The notes: generated by a model from the sequence alone, not told the origin. Shown: positions 8,656-17,252, counted from the first letter of the stretch. The stretch is DNA of 64,000 nucleotides from Bradyrhizobium diazoefficiens (GCF_018131015.1 NZ_JAFCJJ010000004.1:186001-250000), one strand, 5' to 3'. A program made the numbers and translations.

Positions 8656-9615
8656 ATGAATGAATTGAGCGCCTCTTCGCGGATCGCCTATCGGGCCGCC
8701 ATGGTCCGGCCAGGCGTGGCGCGTCGGATCCGGGGCTTGTCGGACAGGACGCTCGCCTGGCTCTTCATCACGCCGACGATCGTGTTGCTGCTGGCGATCA
8801 ATATCTTTCCGTTGCTCTGGACGATCTATCTTTCGTTCACGAACTACCGCGCCAACCGGCCCAACGCGCCAGTGATTTGGCTGGGGGCTGACTGGTACCA
8901 GTCGATCCTGACCGATCCCGACGTCTGGGCGGCGATGCAGGTGACGGCCCATTTCGTGATCTGGACGGTGGTGATCGAGACCGTCATCGGATTCGGCCTT
9001 GCCTTCCTCATCGACAAGAAGTTCCGCGGCCACGGCATATGGACCACGATCATTCTGCTGCCGATGATGCTTTCGCCGGCCGTCGTGGGCAATTTCTGGA
9101 CGTTTCTCTACCAGCCCCAGATCGGATTGTTCAACTACGTCGTTGCTTTCTTTACCGGCCGCGATGCCTCGTCGTTCCAGATGCTGGGCGACGTGAAGCT
9201 CAGCCCATGGGCCATCGTCATCGTCGATGTCTGGATGTGGACGCCCTATGTGATGCTGATTTGTCTCGCAGGCCTGCGTTCGATTCCAGACTACATCTAT
9301 GAGGCGGCGGAGGTCGACCGCGCATCGAAATGGCGGCAGTTCTGGTCGATCACGTTGCCGATGGCGCTGCCGTTCATCATGCTGGCGGTGCTCTTCCGTG
9401 GCATCGAGAATTTCAAGATGTTCGACATGGTCAATCTGCTCACCGGTGGCGGGCCGGGATCGACCACGGAAGTCGCCTCGATCACGCTCAAGCGGGCGGC
9501 GTTCGAGAGTTGGCGTACCGGCTATTCCTCGGCCTTCGCGATCATCCTGTTCGTGTCGGTCTTCGGCCTCGCCAACATCTACGTGAAGGCGCTGAACAAG
9601 GTGAAAAGCCGATGA
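8656..9615 (+). CDS. ABC transporter permease, MalF type
   Basis: A 319-aa inner-membrane permease of the CUT1 importer. A basic N-terminus precedes the first membrane segment (LAWLFITPTIVLLLAINIF), followed by FTNYR and several further hydrophobic spans. The cytoplasmic EAA loop that docks the ATPases is clear: EAAEVDRASKWRQFW...LP. The last span is near the C-terminus, which ends in basic residues. It overlaps the next permease gene by 4 bases (ATGA). It works as a heterodimer with the 9612-10565 product to move the solute delivered by the 7206-8552 binding protein. Confidence 0.93.
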   Translation: MNELSASSRIAYRAAMVRPGVARRIRGLSDRTLAWLFITPTIVLLLAINIFPLLWTIYLSFTNYRANRPNAPVIWLGADWYQSILTDPDVWAAMQVTAHFVIWTVVIETVIGFGLAFLIDKKFRGHGIWTTIILLPMMLSPAVVGNFWTFLYQPQIGLFNYVVAFFTGRDASSFQMLGDVKLSPWAIVIVDVWMWTPYVMLICLAGLRSIPDYIYEAAEVDRASKWRQFWSITLPMALPFIMLAVLFRGIENFKMFDMVNLLTGGGPGSTTEVASITLKRAAFESWRTGYSSAFAIILFVSVFGLANIYVKALNKVKSR

Positions 9616-10565
9616 CGTCAGCCAATACAGCCCATTCGGTCGTCGAGCCGTCGACGGGCACGCGGCGTTTGGCCGGCTCGATTGTCGTGCTCTATGCCAT
9701 CATCACCATGATCCCGCTGGTATGGATTATGCTCACCGCGTTCAAGTCGCCGGACGATGCGATCTCCTATCCGCCCAAGGTGACGTTCAAGCCATCGCTC
9801 GAAGGCTTCTGTAACCTCTTTACGACACGCTCGCGCCAGACGCCGGATTTCATCCGCTCGCTGGGGCCGCCGCAGGGGCTTTGCGATAGCATCGCACGCA
9901 GCCGCAACATGGTGGTTGCCGGGCCATCGAACTATGCTCCGCGCTTCGTCAATTCCCTGATCATTGCTTTCGGTTCGACCGTGCTCGCCGTCGCCCTGGG
10001 GACCTTGGCGGCTTACGGCTTCTCGAGGTTTCGAGTACCCCTGAAGGGCGACCTGTTATTCTTCATTCTGTCGACCCGGATGATGCCGCCAATTGCGGTC
10101 GCGATCCCGATCTACTTGATGTACCGCACCGTTGGATTGTCGGATACCCGGCTCGGGATGATCCTGCTCTACACGTCGGTCAACGTCTCGCTCGCGGTCT
10201 GGCTTCTCAAGGGCTTCATCGACGAAATCCCGCGCGAGTACGAGGAGGCGGCGATGGTCGATGGATATACCCGCTTTCAGGCGTTCGTGAAGGTGGTGCT
10301 GCCGCAGGCTACCACCGGAATCGCGGCGACAGCGATCTTCTGCCTGATCTTCGCGTGGAACGAATATGCCTTCGCGGTGCTTCTCACCTCGGGCAACGCG
10401 CAGACAGCGCCGCCCTTCATTCCGATCATCATTGGCGAGGGCGGACAGGACTGGCCCGCGGTAGCCGCTGGCACGACGCTGTTTGTGGTGCCGATCGTGG
10501 TGTTCACGGTGCTCTTGCGCAAGCATCTCCTGCGCGGCATCACCTTTGGAGCCGTCCGCAAATGA
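9612..10565 (+). CDS. ABC transporter permease, MalG type
   Basis: A 317-aa inner-membrane permease. The start at 9612 is fixed by the ATGA overlap with the first permease; the frame is open further upstream. It has a first span LAGSIVVLYAIITMIPLVWI, a periplasmic loop of about 80 residues, then five more hydrophobic segments and the EAA loop (EYEEAAMVDGYTRFQAFVKVVLP). The periplasmic loop is longer than in MalG and contains two cysteines, which might form a disulfide. Stop and start overlap by 4 bases with the small membrane protein that follows. Confidence 0.92.
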   Translation: MTSANTAHSVVEPSTGTRRLAGSIVVLYAIITMIPLVWIMLTAFKSPDDAISYPPKVTFKPSLEGFCNLFTTRSRQTPDFIRSLGPPQGLCDSIARSRNMVVAGPSNYAPRFVNSLIIAFGSTVLAVALGTLAAYGFSRFRVPLKGDLLFFILSTRMMPPIAVAIPIYLMYRTVGLSDTRLGMILLYTSVNVSLAVWLLKGFIDEIPREYEEAAMVDGYTRFQAFVKVVLPQATTGIAATAIFCLIFAWNEYAFAVLLTSGNAQTAPPFIPIIIGEGGQDWPAVAAGTTLFVVPIVVFTVLLRKHLLRGITFGAVRK

Positions 10566-10774
10566 GCCTCGACGCGAACAGATCCGCGCTCCGGCGCAGC
10601 TTGGCAGACGGGCTCCTGCGACGCGGTCCGCTGGAGGCCGTCGCGACCACAATCATCGCCGCGGGCGTCGTCATGCTGATGCAGCCATTTTCCCTGACGC
10701 TCTATTCCTGGTCTTTCGCCACCACGCTGCTCGGGACCGTCATGTTCACCATCGTCTCGAAGGTCAGGGAGTAG
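10562..10774 (+). CDS. Small membrane protein of the ABC/Dha operon
   Basis: A 70-aa protein with a basic N-terminus (about 25 residues) and two hydrophobic segments (roughly residues 27-42 and 48-64) separated by a short turn, ending in KVRE. The start is fixed by the ATGA overlap with the permease. I do not recognise a named family. Small membrane proteins recur in comparable rhizobial polyol/glycerol ABC operons (DUF2160 is one), and they are thought to be accessory to the transporter. Its place between permeases and ATPases argues for a structural or stabilising role (inference). Confidence 0.75.
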   Translation: MSLDANRSALRRSLADGLLRRGPLEAVATTIIAAGVVMLMQPFSLTLYSWSFATTLLGTVMFTIVSKVRE

Positions 10775-10780
10775 GGTGCG

Positions 10781-11878
10781 ATGGCACAGATCAGGGTCGA
10801 AGCGCTCGACAAATCCTTCGGGACGTTTCATGCAGTCAAGGCCGTCAGCTTCGTCGTGGAGGACGGCCAGTTCCTCTGTCTGCTGGGGCCATCGGGCTGC
10901 GGAAAGACGACGACATTGCGCATGATCGCTGGGCTGGAATTGCCGACGGCCGGCACCATCAGGCTCGGCGGCGAGGACGTCACGATGAATCGCGCCTCGG
11001 CGCGCGATATCGCCTTCGTGTTCCAGCTTTTTGCGCTCTATCCGCACATGAGCGTCCGACGCAATATCGCCTTTCCCCTGAAATGCGAGGGCATTGGCGC
11101 GGCCGAGCGCGAACGGCGGGTCATCGAAGCTGCGCGCATCCTGCGAATCTCCCATCTGCTCGACAAGTCCGTGTCGGGGCTCGCCGGCGGCGATCGGCAG
11201 CGCGTCGCCCTTGGACGCGCGATCGTGCGCAAGCCGAAATGCTTTCTGATGGACGAGCCGCTCGGCGCGCTCGATACCGAAATGCGCGAGGCGATGATCC
11301 ATGAATTGCGTGCACTGCATGACCGGCTCGGCGCGACCACGGTCTACGTGACGCACGACCAGATGGAAGCCATGGCAATGGCGGACATGATTGCCGTGAT
11401 GAACGACGGCGTGGTCGAGCAGGTTGGGAGCCCGCGCGACATCTATGACCGGCCGGCTTCGCTCTTCGTCGCCGACTTCATTGGTTCGCCGCCGATGAAT
11501 TTCCTGCCGTTTCGCGGCAACCTGGAGGCCGGCGCGCAGACGATCCGACTCGGTGAGCGCGAAGTTGCGGTTCCCGCTGCACGCGAGGCGTTGGCGGAGG
11601 GCGATCTCGTGCTCGGGGTCCGGCCCGAGCATGTGCGGTTCGCCGATCGCGGCATGGTGCGGGGACAAGTCTATGGATCGGAATATCTCGGCACGACGCA
11701 GATCGTGACCGTGACGACGCGCTACGGCGCCCTCAAGGTCCGCTCGCCGAGCAGCATGTCGTTTCGGATTGGAGACAATGTTGGCCTCGACTTTCGACCC
11801 GATACGCTCTCGATCTTCGACAAGGCGTCGGGCCGGGCCATCCGCACGGCGTTGTATGAAGGAGGCGCGCATGGCTGA
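10781..11878 (+). CDS. ABC transporter ATPase 1 (UgpC/MalK type) with degenerate signature
   Basis: A 365-aa ATPase with the C-terminal OB-fold regulatory domain typical of CUT1 ATPases (GVRPEHVRFADRG, then YLGTTQIV). Walker A is GPSGCGKTT (36-44), Q82 is in the Q-loop, Walker B is FLMDEP (155-160), and the H-loop is YVTHDQ. The ABC signature reads LAGGD (134-138) instead of LSGGQ, losing the Ser and Gln that contact the opposing ATP. The partner ATPase has a canonical signature, so one of the two composite ATP sites is predicted to be weakened. Adjacent paired non-identical ATPases resemble the GlpS/GlpT arrangement of rhizobial glycerol importers. Confidence 0.92.
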   Translation: MAQIRVEALDKSFGTFHAVKAVSFVVEDGQFLCLLGPSGCGKTTTLRMIAGLELPTAGTIRLGGEDVTMNRASARDIAFVFQLFALYPHMSVRRNIAFPLKCEGIGAAERERRVIEAARILRISHLLDKSVSGLAGGDRQRVALGRAIVRKPKCFLMDEPLGALDTEMREAMIHELRALHDRLGATTVYVTHDQMEAMAMADMIAVMNDGVVEQVGSPRDIYDRPASLFVADFIGSPPMNFLPFRGNLEAGAQTIRLGEREVAVPAAREALAEGDLVLGVRPEHVRFADRGMVRGQVYGSEYLGTTQIVTVTTRYGALKVRSPSSMSFRIGDNVGLDFRPDTLSIFDKASGRAIRTALYEGGAHG

Positions 11879-12878
11879 AGTCGAGATCAGGGCGGTCTCC
11901 AAGGCGTTCGGCAGGACGCAGGCGTTGAGTGATCTGTCGCTGACGGTTGGCGACGGCGAATTCGTCGCGGTACTCGGGCCGACCGGTGCGGGCAAGACCA
12001 CGATGCTGCGCCTGATCGCCGGATTGGAAAGGCCGGACAGCGGTTCGATCCGGATCGACGGACGCGACGTGACCGGCGATGCACCGGCCGGTCGCGACGT
12101 TGCCTTCGTCTTCCAGCAATATTCGCTGTATCCGCACCTTACCGTGTTCGAGAACCTGGCCTTCGCGCTGCGTGCGCCGATCCGCCGGGTGCCCGAAGCG
12201 GACATCCGCGCGAAAGTGCAGGAGGTCGCAAGTCTTCTCCACATCGAAACCAAGTTGCAGAGCAAGGCGACGCAGTTGTCGGGCGGGCAGATGCAGCGTG
12301 TCGCGATCGGCCGGGCCCTGGTACGATCGCCCTCGATCTATCTCATGGACGAACCGCTCTCGTCGCTGGACGCCAAGCTGCGCGGCGAAATGCGACTCGA
12401 ACTCAAGCGCATCCAGACCGATCTCGGCGCGACCATCCTCTATGTCACCCATGACCAGACCGAAGCGATGACCATGGCTTCGCGCATTGGCGTGATCGAG
12501 GGTGGGCGGCTGATGCAGATCGGTTCGCCGCGCGAAATCTACGAGAACCCGGTCAACGCCCATGTCGCGGCACGACTGGGCCAGCCCACCATCAACCTGC
12601 TGCCGGCGGCTCTGTTCGCCGGCGTGCCGGCCGGGGCGGAGACAATCGGAGCGCGGACCGAGCACCTGACGATCGCGCGAGGCGGTGGAGACGTATCGGC
12701 AACCGTCAAACGGGTCGAGCACCTCGGCGACCAGAGCCATCTCCATCTGGACCTCGGAGGCCGATCGATTGTGACGCTGGTGGACCCCGAGGCAGGGTTG
12801 GGCGCCGGGGAGGTGGTGTCGCTTCGCCTCAACAAGCCGCTGTTTTTCGATGCGAAAGGCTGGAGGGTAGCGGCATGA
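11871..12878 (+). CDS. ABC transporter ATPase 2 (UgpC/MalK type)
   Basis: A 335-aa second ATPase. The start at 11871 overlaps the first ATPase gene by 8 bases and has GGAGG at -10; the frame is open upstream. Walker A is GPTGAGKTT (36-44), the signature is canonical LSGGQ (136-140), Walker B is YLMDEP and the H-loop is YVTHDQ. The C-terminal OB-type domain is shorter than in MalK (it ends DAKGWRVAA). It most likely forms a heterodimer with ATPase 1 to drive the importer. It overlaps dhaL by 4 bases, tying transport and phosphorylation into one transcript. Confidence 0.92.
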   Translation: MAEVEIRAVSKAFGRTQALSDLSLTVGDGEFVAVLGPTGAGKTTMLRLIAGLERPDSGSIRIDGRDVTGDAPAGRDVAFVFQQYSLYPHLTVFENLAFALRAPIRRVPEADIRAKVQEVASLLHIETKLQSKATQLSGGQMQRVAIGRALVRSPSIYLMDEPLSSLDAKLRGEMRLELKRIQTDLGATILYVTHDQTEAMTMASRIGVIEGGRLMQIGSPREIYENPVNAHVAARLGQPTINLLPAALFAGVPAGAETIGARTEHLTIARGGGDVSATVKRVEHLGDQSHLHLDLGGRSIVTLVDPEAGLGAGEVVSLRLNKPLFFDAKGWRVAA

Positions 12879-13489
12879 GCCTCGATCGAGCAGCCAGGGA
12901 AAGACTGGTGCGGGGGCTGGCAGGGTCGGTGATCGAACACGCCGATGAACTGACCCGCCTCGACCAGGCGATTGGCGACGGGGATCATGGGCTGAACATG
13001 AAGCGCGGCTTCGAGGCCGTGGTCGCGACATTGCCGGACCTTGCGGACAAGTCACTTCCGGAAATGCTGAAGGCGATCGGAATGACCTTGGTCATGAAGG
13101 TCGGCGGCGCCTCCGGGCCGCTGGTCGGGACTTTTTTCATGGAATTGGGCAAGGCTCTTCCGGAGCAGCCGAGCCGAGCCGATCTCGTCGGGGCGACGGA
13201 GAAGGCGATCGATGCCGTCAAGGCGCGCGGCCGTTCTGAAGCGGGACAGAAAACACTACTGGATGTCCTGGTGCCTGTGCACGCCGTATTGGCAGGAGGG
13301 GGCGATGCGAGGGCGATCGCGTCCGAGGCGGTGCAAGCGGCCGATCGCACCACGCCCATGCTTGCGACCCGCGGCCGCGCGTCCTTTCTTGGCGAACGTT
13401 CCATCGGTCATATGGACCCCGGCTCGCGCTCGGCTTCCCTTCTGATCGGTGCAGCAATTGAAACACTGGAGCTCGAGGTCAATAGATGA
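12875..13489 (+). CDS. dhaL: Dihydroxyacetone kinase ADP-binding subunit DhaL
   Basis: A 204-aa DhaL. The Mg-ADP ligands are at the same numbers as in the E. coli protein: D30, D35 and D37 (LDQAIGDGDHG). Also present are the GGASGPLVGTFF loop and the C-terminal TRGRASFLGERSIGHMDPGS block. In PEP-dependent systems DhaL holds a permanently bound ADP, which is phosphorylated by DhaM and then passes the phosphate to dihydroxyacetone on DhaK. It overlaps the ATPase 2 gene upstream and dhaM downstream by 4 bases each. Confidence 0.95.
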   Translation: MSLDRAARERLVRGLAGSVIEHADELTRLDQAIGDGDHGLNMKRGFEAVVATLPDLADKSLPEMLKAIGMTLVMKVGGASGPLVGTFFMELGKALPEQPSRADLVGATEKAIDAVKARGRSEAGQKTLLDVLVPVHAVLAGGGDARAIASEAVQAADRTTPMLATRGRASFLGERSIGHMDPGSRSASLLIGAAIETLELEVNR

Positions 13490-13887
13490 GCAGTTCAGGT
13501 CCCGGCAATGTGGGAATTGTCATCGTGTCGCATTCGCCGAAAATCGCGGAGGGCGCGGCCGACATGGTGCGCCAGATGGTTGGCGACGCAGTCCCGCTTG
13601 CCTGGACCGGCGGCGATGTCGATGGTGGGCTCGGCACGAATGTCGCGGGAATCCTCAAGGCGATCGAGACCGCATGGTCTCCGGCAGGCGTGGCGATCCT
13701 CGTCGATCTTGGCGGAGCGGAGACCAATTCCGAGATGGCGGTGGAGATGCTGCCCGAAGGTCGGCGCGCGCGCGTCCTGGTCTGCAACGCCCCGGTGGTC
13801 GAGGGGGCCGTGATCGCGGCGACCGAGTCTTCGGGCGGTTCGTCGCTTGCCGCCGTCAAGCGCAGCGCGGAGGAATTCTATGCATGA
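13486..13887 (+). CDS. dhaM: DhaM, PTS EIIA-Man-like phosphotransfer subunit
   Basis: A 133-aa single-domain DhaM. It opens with a beta strand and the phospho-acceptor His in VIVSHSPKIAEG (H16), followed by the G-rich LGTNVAGI and VDLGGAETNSEMAVEML blocks typical of the Dha EIIA domain. In E. coli DhaM this domain is fused to HPr and enzyme-I-like domains; here those functions are encoded by the next two genes. It relays phosphate from HPr to DhaL-ADP. Stop and start overlaps of 4 and 8 bases couple it to dhaL and the HPr gene. Confidence 0.93.
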   Translation: MSSSGPGNVGIVIVSHSPKIAEGAADMVRQMVGDAVPLAWTGGDVDGGLGTNVAGILKAIETAWSPAGVAILVDLGGAETNSEMAVEMLPEGRRARVLVCNAPVVEGAVIAATESSGGSSLAAVKRSAEEFYA

Positions 13888-14194
13888 TGCCAACGCCAAC
13901 CGGGCGGCCCAGACTTTTGTGCCGCTGACTGCTTCGGCGGTCCTCGTCAATCCGGTGGGTCTCCACGCGCGTCCGTCGGTCAAGCTCACGCAGTGCGCGA
14001 AGGGTTTTGCCGCGAAGATCGAAATTGCTCTCGCGGTGGATGGGCCCTGGACGGACGCCAAGAGCCCGGTGAAGGTGATGCGCGTGAAAGCGCCGCAGGG
14101 CGCAACGCTGTACTTCCGCGTCGCCGGCCCGGATGGCAAGGCAGCGCTCGCTGCCGTACTTGCGCTTGTTCATGACGGTTTCGGCGAGGCCTGA
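13880..14194 (+). CDS. HPr-family phosphocarrier protein
   Basis: A 104-aa HPr-like protein with an extra N-terminal stretch of about 18 residues. The active site is intact: H29 in NPVGLHARPS. The region equivalent to the regulatory Ser (DAKSPVKVM) retains a serine. The start at 13880 overlaps dhaM by 8 bases. Sitting between dhaM and an enzyme I gene, it is best read as the dedicated phosphocarrier of the Dha relay rather than the general PTS-Ntr HPr, which is normally encoded elsewhere with hprK (inference). Confidence 0.92.
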   Translation: MHDANANRAAQTFVPLTASAVLVNPVGLHARPSVKLTQCAKGFAAKIEIALAVDGPWTDAKSPVKVMRVKAPQGATLYFRVAGPDGKAALAAVLALVHDGFGEA

Positions 14195-14199
14195 TCGCG

Positions 14200-15798
14200 G
14201 TGGCCGAGATCCATCTCATCGGTCGTGCTGCCTCGCCGGGTCTCGCGATCGGGCCGGTCACCAGGCTGACTGTGGCTGTGGCAAGGCGGACGGCGAGCGA
14301 GGATCCCCTGCAGGAGGCGGCGGCGCTGCGGGTGGCGATTGAAGGCGCGAGGGCAGAACTCGCCGAGCAGATCAAGGCAAATCAGGGCGAGGTGGCCGAC
14401 ATTCTGGAATTCCAGGTCGCCATGCTCGAAGATGATACGCTGGCGGATGCGGCCTATGGGGTCATTTCGGAGGGGGTCGCGGCCGATCATGCCTGGCGCC
14501 TGGCGCTCGACGTGGAGATAGCTGACTATCGCGCCGCCGAGGATGAATATTTCCGTGCCCGTGCGGCCGATCTCGTCGACATTCGCGACCGCGTGCTCGC
14601 GCATCTGAGCGGCGTGGACACGGTCGCCAGGATTACCAGTGGCTCGATCGTGACGGCTGACGACATCACGCCTTCCGCCTTTCTGACCGCGGACTGGTCG
14701 CATGGTGGCGCTATCGCGCTGGCCGGTGGCTCGCCTTCCTCCCACGTCGCCATGTTGGCGCGGGCGCGCGGGGCTCCCATGGTGGTCGGGCTCGGCCCGT
14801 TGTCGGAGACCGGTCCACTGCCTTCATTGGCGCTCGTCGATGGCGACGCAGGCGTCGTGGTGTTCGACCCCGAGCCGGAAACGCGCCGGCTGTTCGAGCG
14901 CCGCCTGGCGGCGGCCAGTGCCGCGGAAGCGGCCGCCGATGCCGGCCGCCTCAAGCCGGCCTTCACGGCCGATGGGCGGCGGATCGCGGTTCTTCTCAAT
15001 GTCGCAGGCCCTGAAGACCTCGCAGGCCTCGATCCCGCGATCTGCGACGGCATCGGCCTCGTGCGCACGGAATTTCTGTTCGAAACCTCCCGCGGGCTAC
15101 CGGACGAGGACACGCAATATGCGGTTTATCGCCGCATTCTCGACTGGGCCGACGGAAGGCCGGTGACGATCCGCACGCTCGATGCCGGCGGCGACAAGCC
15201 GATCGCAGGTCTGACCGTCGACGGCGAGAGCAATCCCTTTCTCGGCCTCCGCGGCATCCGTCTGTCGCTGGCGCGGCCGGAGGTGTTTCGCGTGCAATTG
15301 AGGGCGCTGTTGCGGGCTGCCGTGCACGGGACGCTGAAAGTGATGCTGCCGATGATTGCAGTTCCTTCAGAGCTCGATCGCGCGAGCGCCATGCTTGATG
15401 CGGAATTCACGGCACTCAGGACGGAAGGGGTCGCCTGTGCCCGCCCGCTGCTTGGCATCATGGTGGAGGTCCCTGCGGCAGCCCTCCGCGCCGAGGATTT
15501 CCGCGCGGCGTTCTATTCCATCGGCTCGAACGACTTGACCCAGTATACGATGGCGGCGGCTCGCGACAGCGGCGCCGTCGCTGATCTTAACGATGCCGGA
15601 AATCCCGCGGTGGTGGCGCTGATCGCCCGTACCGTCGAAGCCGGGCGCAAGCGTGGAGTCGAGGTCTCGCTCTGCGGCGACGCCGCGGCCGATACGCGCC
15701 TGTCGACGGCGCTGCTCGCCACCGGCTTGACAACTCTCTCGGTGTCGCCGATTGCCGTTGCACGGCTCAAGGCCGCAATTGCAAAGGTGGGTTCATGA
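14200..15798 (+). CDS. PTS enzyme I (PEP-protein phosphotransferase) of the Dha relay
   Basis: A 532-aa enzyme I, somewhat shorter than E. coli PtsI (575 aa) and without the N-terminal GAF domain of PtsP. The phospho-accepting His is H182 in GGSPSSHVAMLARA; the PEP-binding barrel has GLVRTEFLF, FLGLRGIRLSL, GIMVEVPAA, IGSNDLTQYTMAA and the catalytic Cys C492 in VSLCGDAA. The GTG start is 5 bases after the HPr stop. It takes phosphate from PEP and hands it to HPr, DhaM and DhaL. It overlaps the next small gene by 4 bases. Confidence 0.94.
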   Translation: MAEIHLIGRAASPGLAIGPVTRLTVAVARRTASEDPLQEAAALRVAIEGARAELAEQIKANQGEVADILEFQVAMLEDDTLADAAYGVISEGVAADHAWRLALDVEIADYRAAEDEYFRARAADLVDIRDRVLAHLSGVDTVARITSGSIVTADDITPSAFLTADWSHGGAIALAGGSPSSHVAMLARARGAPMVVGLGPLSETGPLPSLALVDGDAGVVVFDPEPETRRLFERRLAAASAAEAAADAGRLKPAFTADGRRIAVLLNVAGPEDLAGLDPAICDGIGLVRTEFLFETSRGLPDEDTQYAVYRRILDWADGRPVTIRTLDAGGDKPIAGLTVDGESNPFLGLRGIRLSLARPEVFRVQLRALLRAAVHGTLKVMLPMIAVPSELDRASAMLDAEFTALRTEGVACARPLLGIMVEVPAAALRAEDFRAAFYSIGSNDLTQYTMAAARDSGAVADLNDAGNPAVVALIARTVEAGRKRGVEVSLCGDAAADTRLSTALLATGLTTLSVSPIAVARLKAAIAKVGS

Positions 15799-16226
15799 CG
15801 AACGAAGCAGGCGAGAGCATCCGCGCGCCTGGTGACGGCAATGTCGCGGAATACAAGGCGGTCCTGCGGCGGGTACTCGACAATCGGCCTTCGGGGACGC
15901 GGCTGAAGCTTGCTGCGGCGCTGGGCAAGAATCGCTCCTTCGTGACCCAGATCACCAATCCTGCGTATCTGGTGCCGATCCCGGCGAAGCACGTCGCGAT
16001 CATTTTCGAAATCTGCCATTTGTCCGGCGCCGAGCGCGCGGCATTTCTCGAAGCCTATGGACGCGCCCATCCTGGTCGGTTGCGCGCACCTCACCGCGAA
16101 GCGCATACGCGCACCGTCTCGGTAACCGTGCCTGACCTCGGCGACGACAAGAAGAACCGCGCGCTCGAACAGCTCATTGTGGATCTTGCCGCGCAACTCG
16201 CGCGCTATGCCGAAAGCGTGGGGTGA
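15795..16226 (+). CDS. Putative helix-turn-helix protein of the Dha operon
   Basis: A 143-aa protein. Residues about 22-90 look like a Cro/CI-type fold: RLKLAAALGKNRSFVTQITN resembles helix 2-turn-helix 3, and PIPAKHVAIIFEIC the following helix. The C-terminal part is charged and ends in a helix (LEQLIVDLAAQLARYA) that could dimerise. I do not recognise a named family. The gene overlaps enzyme I by 4 bases and precedes dhaK, so it is co-expressed with the relay and may be its regulator, perhaps sensing relay state. DNA binding is inferred only from the pattern. Confidence 0.6.
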   Translation: MTNEAGESIRAPGDGNVAEYKAVLRRVLDNRPSGTRLKLAAALGKNRSFVTQITNPAYLVPIPAKHVAIIFEICHLSGAERAAFLEAYGRAHPGRLRAPHREAHTRTVSVTVPDLGDDKKNRALEQLIVDLAAQLARYAESVG

Positions 16227-16262
16227 GCCGCCCATTCGAACTGCAGACCTGGGAGGATGTTC

Positions 16263-17252
16263 ATGAAAAAGCTGATCAACAGCGCCGATTCGGTGCTCGA
16301 GGAAAGTCTGGATGGTCTCGCGGCGGCGCATGCGGATATCTTGTTGCTCGGCGCCGAACGAAAGTTCGTACGCCGCCGCACCCTGAAGAGCGGCAAGGTC
16401 GCGCTCATTTCAGGTGGTGGCTCGGGACATGAGCCACTGCACGCGGGCTTTGTCGGCCTCGGTATGCTCGACGCGGCTTGCCCCGGCCAGGTCTTCACGT
16501 CGCCGACGCCGGACCAGATGATCGAGGCCGCAAACGCCGTCGATACCGGCGGGGGTGTGCTCTTCATCGTCAAGAACTACGAAGGCGATGTGATGAATTT
16601 CACGATGGCCGCCGAAATGGCCGGGCGGGAAGTTGCGAGCGTGGTGACGAACGACGACGTGGCAGTCGAGCAATCGACCTACACGACCGGCCGGCGCGGT
16701 GTCGCAGGCACACTGATCGTGGAAAAGATGGTCGGCGCCGCGGCCGAGACCGGAATGCCGCTCGCCGCTCTCAAGGCGCTCGGTGAAGAGACCAACCGGC
16801 GCACCCGTTCGATGGGGGTGGCGCTGTTGCCGTGCACCGTGCCCGCGGCGGGACGGCCGAATTTCACGCTGGCCGACGATGAAATGGAAATGGGCGTCGG
16901 TATTCACGGCGAGCCGGGCCGGCGCAGGGTGCCATTGGCTTCTGCCGACGCGATCGCCGCACAGTTGCTTGACGCGATCCTCAAGGATCTTGCGCCCGGC
17001 AAGGGCAGCGAGGTGTTGCTTCTCGTCAACGGGTTCGGCGCAACGCCGCTGATCGAACTCTATCTCATGGTCAACAGCGCCAGGCGAATCCTGGACGGCG
17101 CGGGGATCGCGGTGACGCGTTTCCTGACCGGTTCCTACGTCACATCCCTCGACATGGCCGGAGTTTCGGTCACCGTATCTGTGCTCGACGGCCAGGCGAC
17201 GAAATTGTGGGATGCGCCGGTGCACACTGCAGCGCTGCGCTGGGGTGCCTGA
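16263..17252 (+). CDS. dhaK: Dihydroxyacetone kinase substrate-binding subunit DhaK
   Basis: A 329-aa DhaK. The start at 16263 is chosen because GGGAGG (16251-16256) stands 6 bases before it and abuts the in-frame ATG at 16257. GGGSGHEP spans residues 51-58 with H56, D109 is in NYEGD, and H215 (VGIHGEPG) is the counterpart of the E. coli His that binds dihydroxyacetone as a covalent hemiaminal. TNDDVAVE is also conserved. It converts dihydroxyacetone to dihydroxyacetone phosphate with DhaL-ADP~P. Unlike E. coli dhaKLM, dhaK is the last gene and is separated from dhaL by the relay genes. Confidence 0.95.
   Translation: MKKLINSADSVLEESLDGLAAAHADILLLGAERKFVRRRTLKSGKVALISGGGSGHEPLHAGFVGLGMLDAACPGQVFTSPTPDQMIEAANAVDTGGGVLFIVKNYEGDVMNFTMAAEMAGREVASVVTNDDVAVEQSTYTTGRRGVAGTLIVEKMVGAAAETGMPLAALKALGEETNRRTRSMGVALLPCTVPAAGRPNFTLADDEMEMGVGIHGEPGRRRVPLASADAIAAQLLDAILKDLAPGKGSEVLLLVNGFGATPLIELYLMVNSARRILDGAGIAVTRFLTGSYVTSLDMAGVSVTVSVLDGQATKLWDAPVHTAALRWGA

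Noticed and set aside
7206..12878. Glycerol importer GlpSTPQV
   Set aside because: The ATPase pair and a small membrane protein resemble it, but the binding protein is shorter than GlpV as I recall it and no glpD is present, so the substrate is left open.
16257..16262. Earlier ATG for dhaK
   Set aside because: It abuts the GGGAGG, leaving no spacer; the ATG at 16263 has a normal distance.
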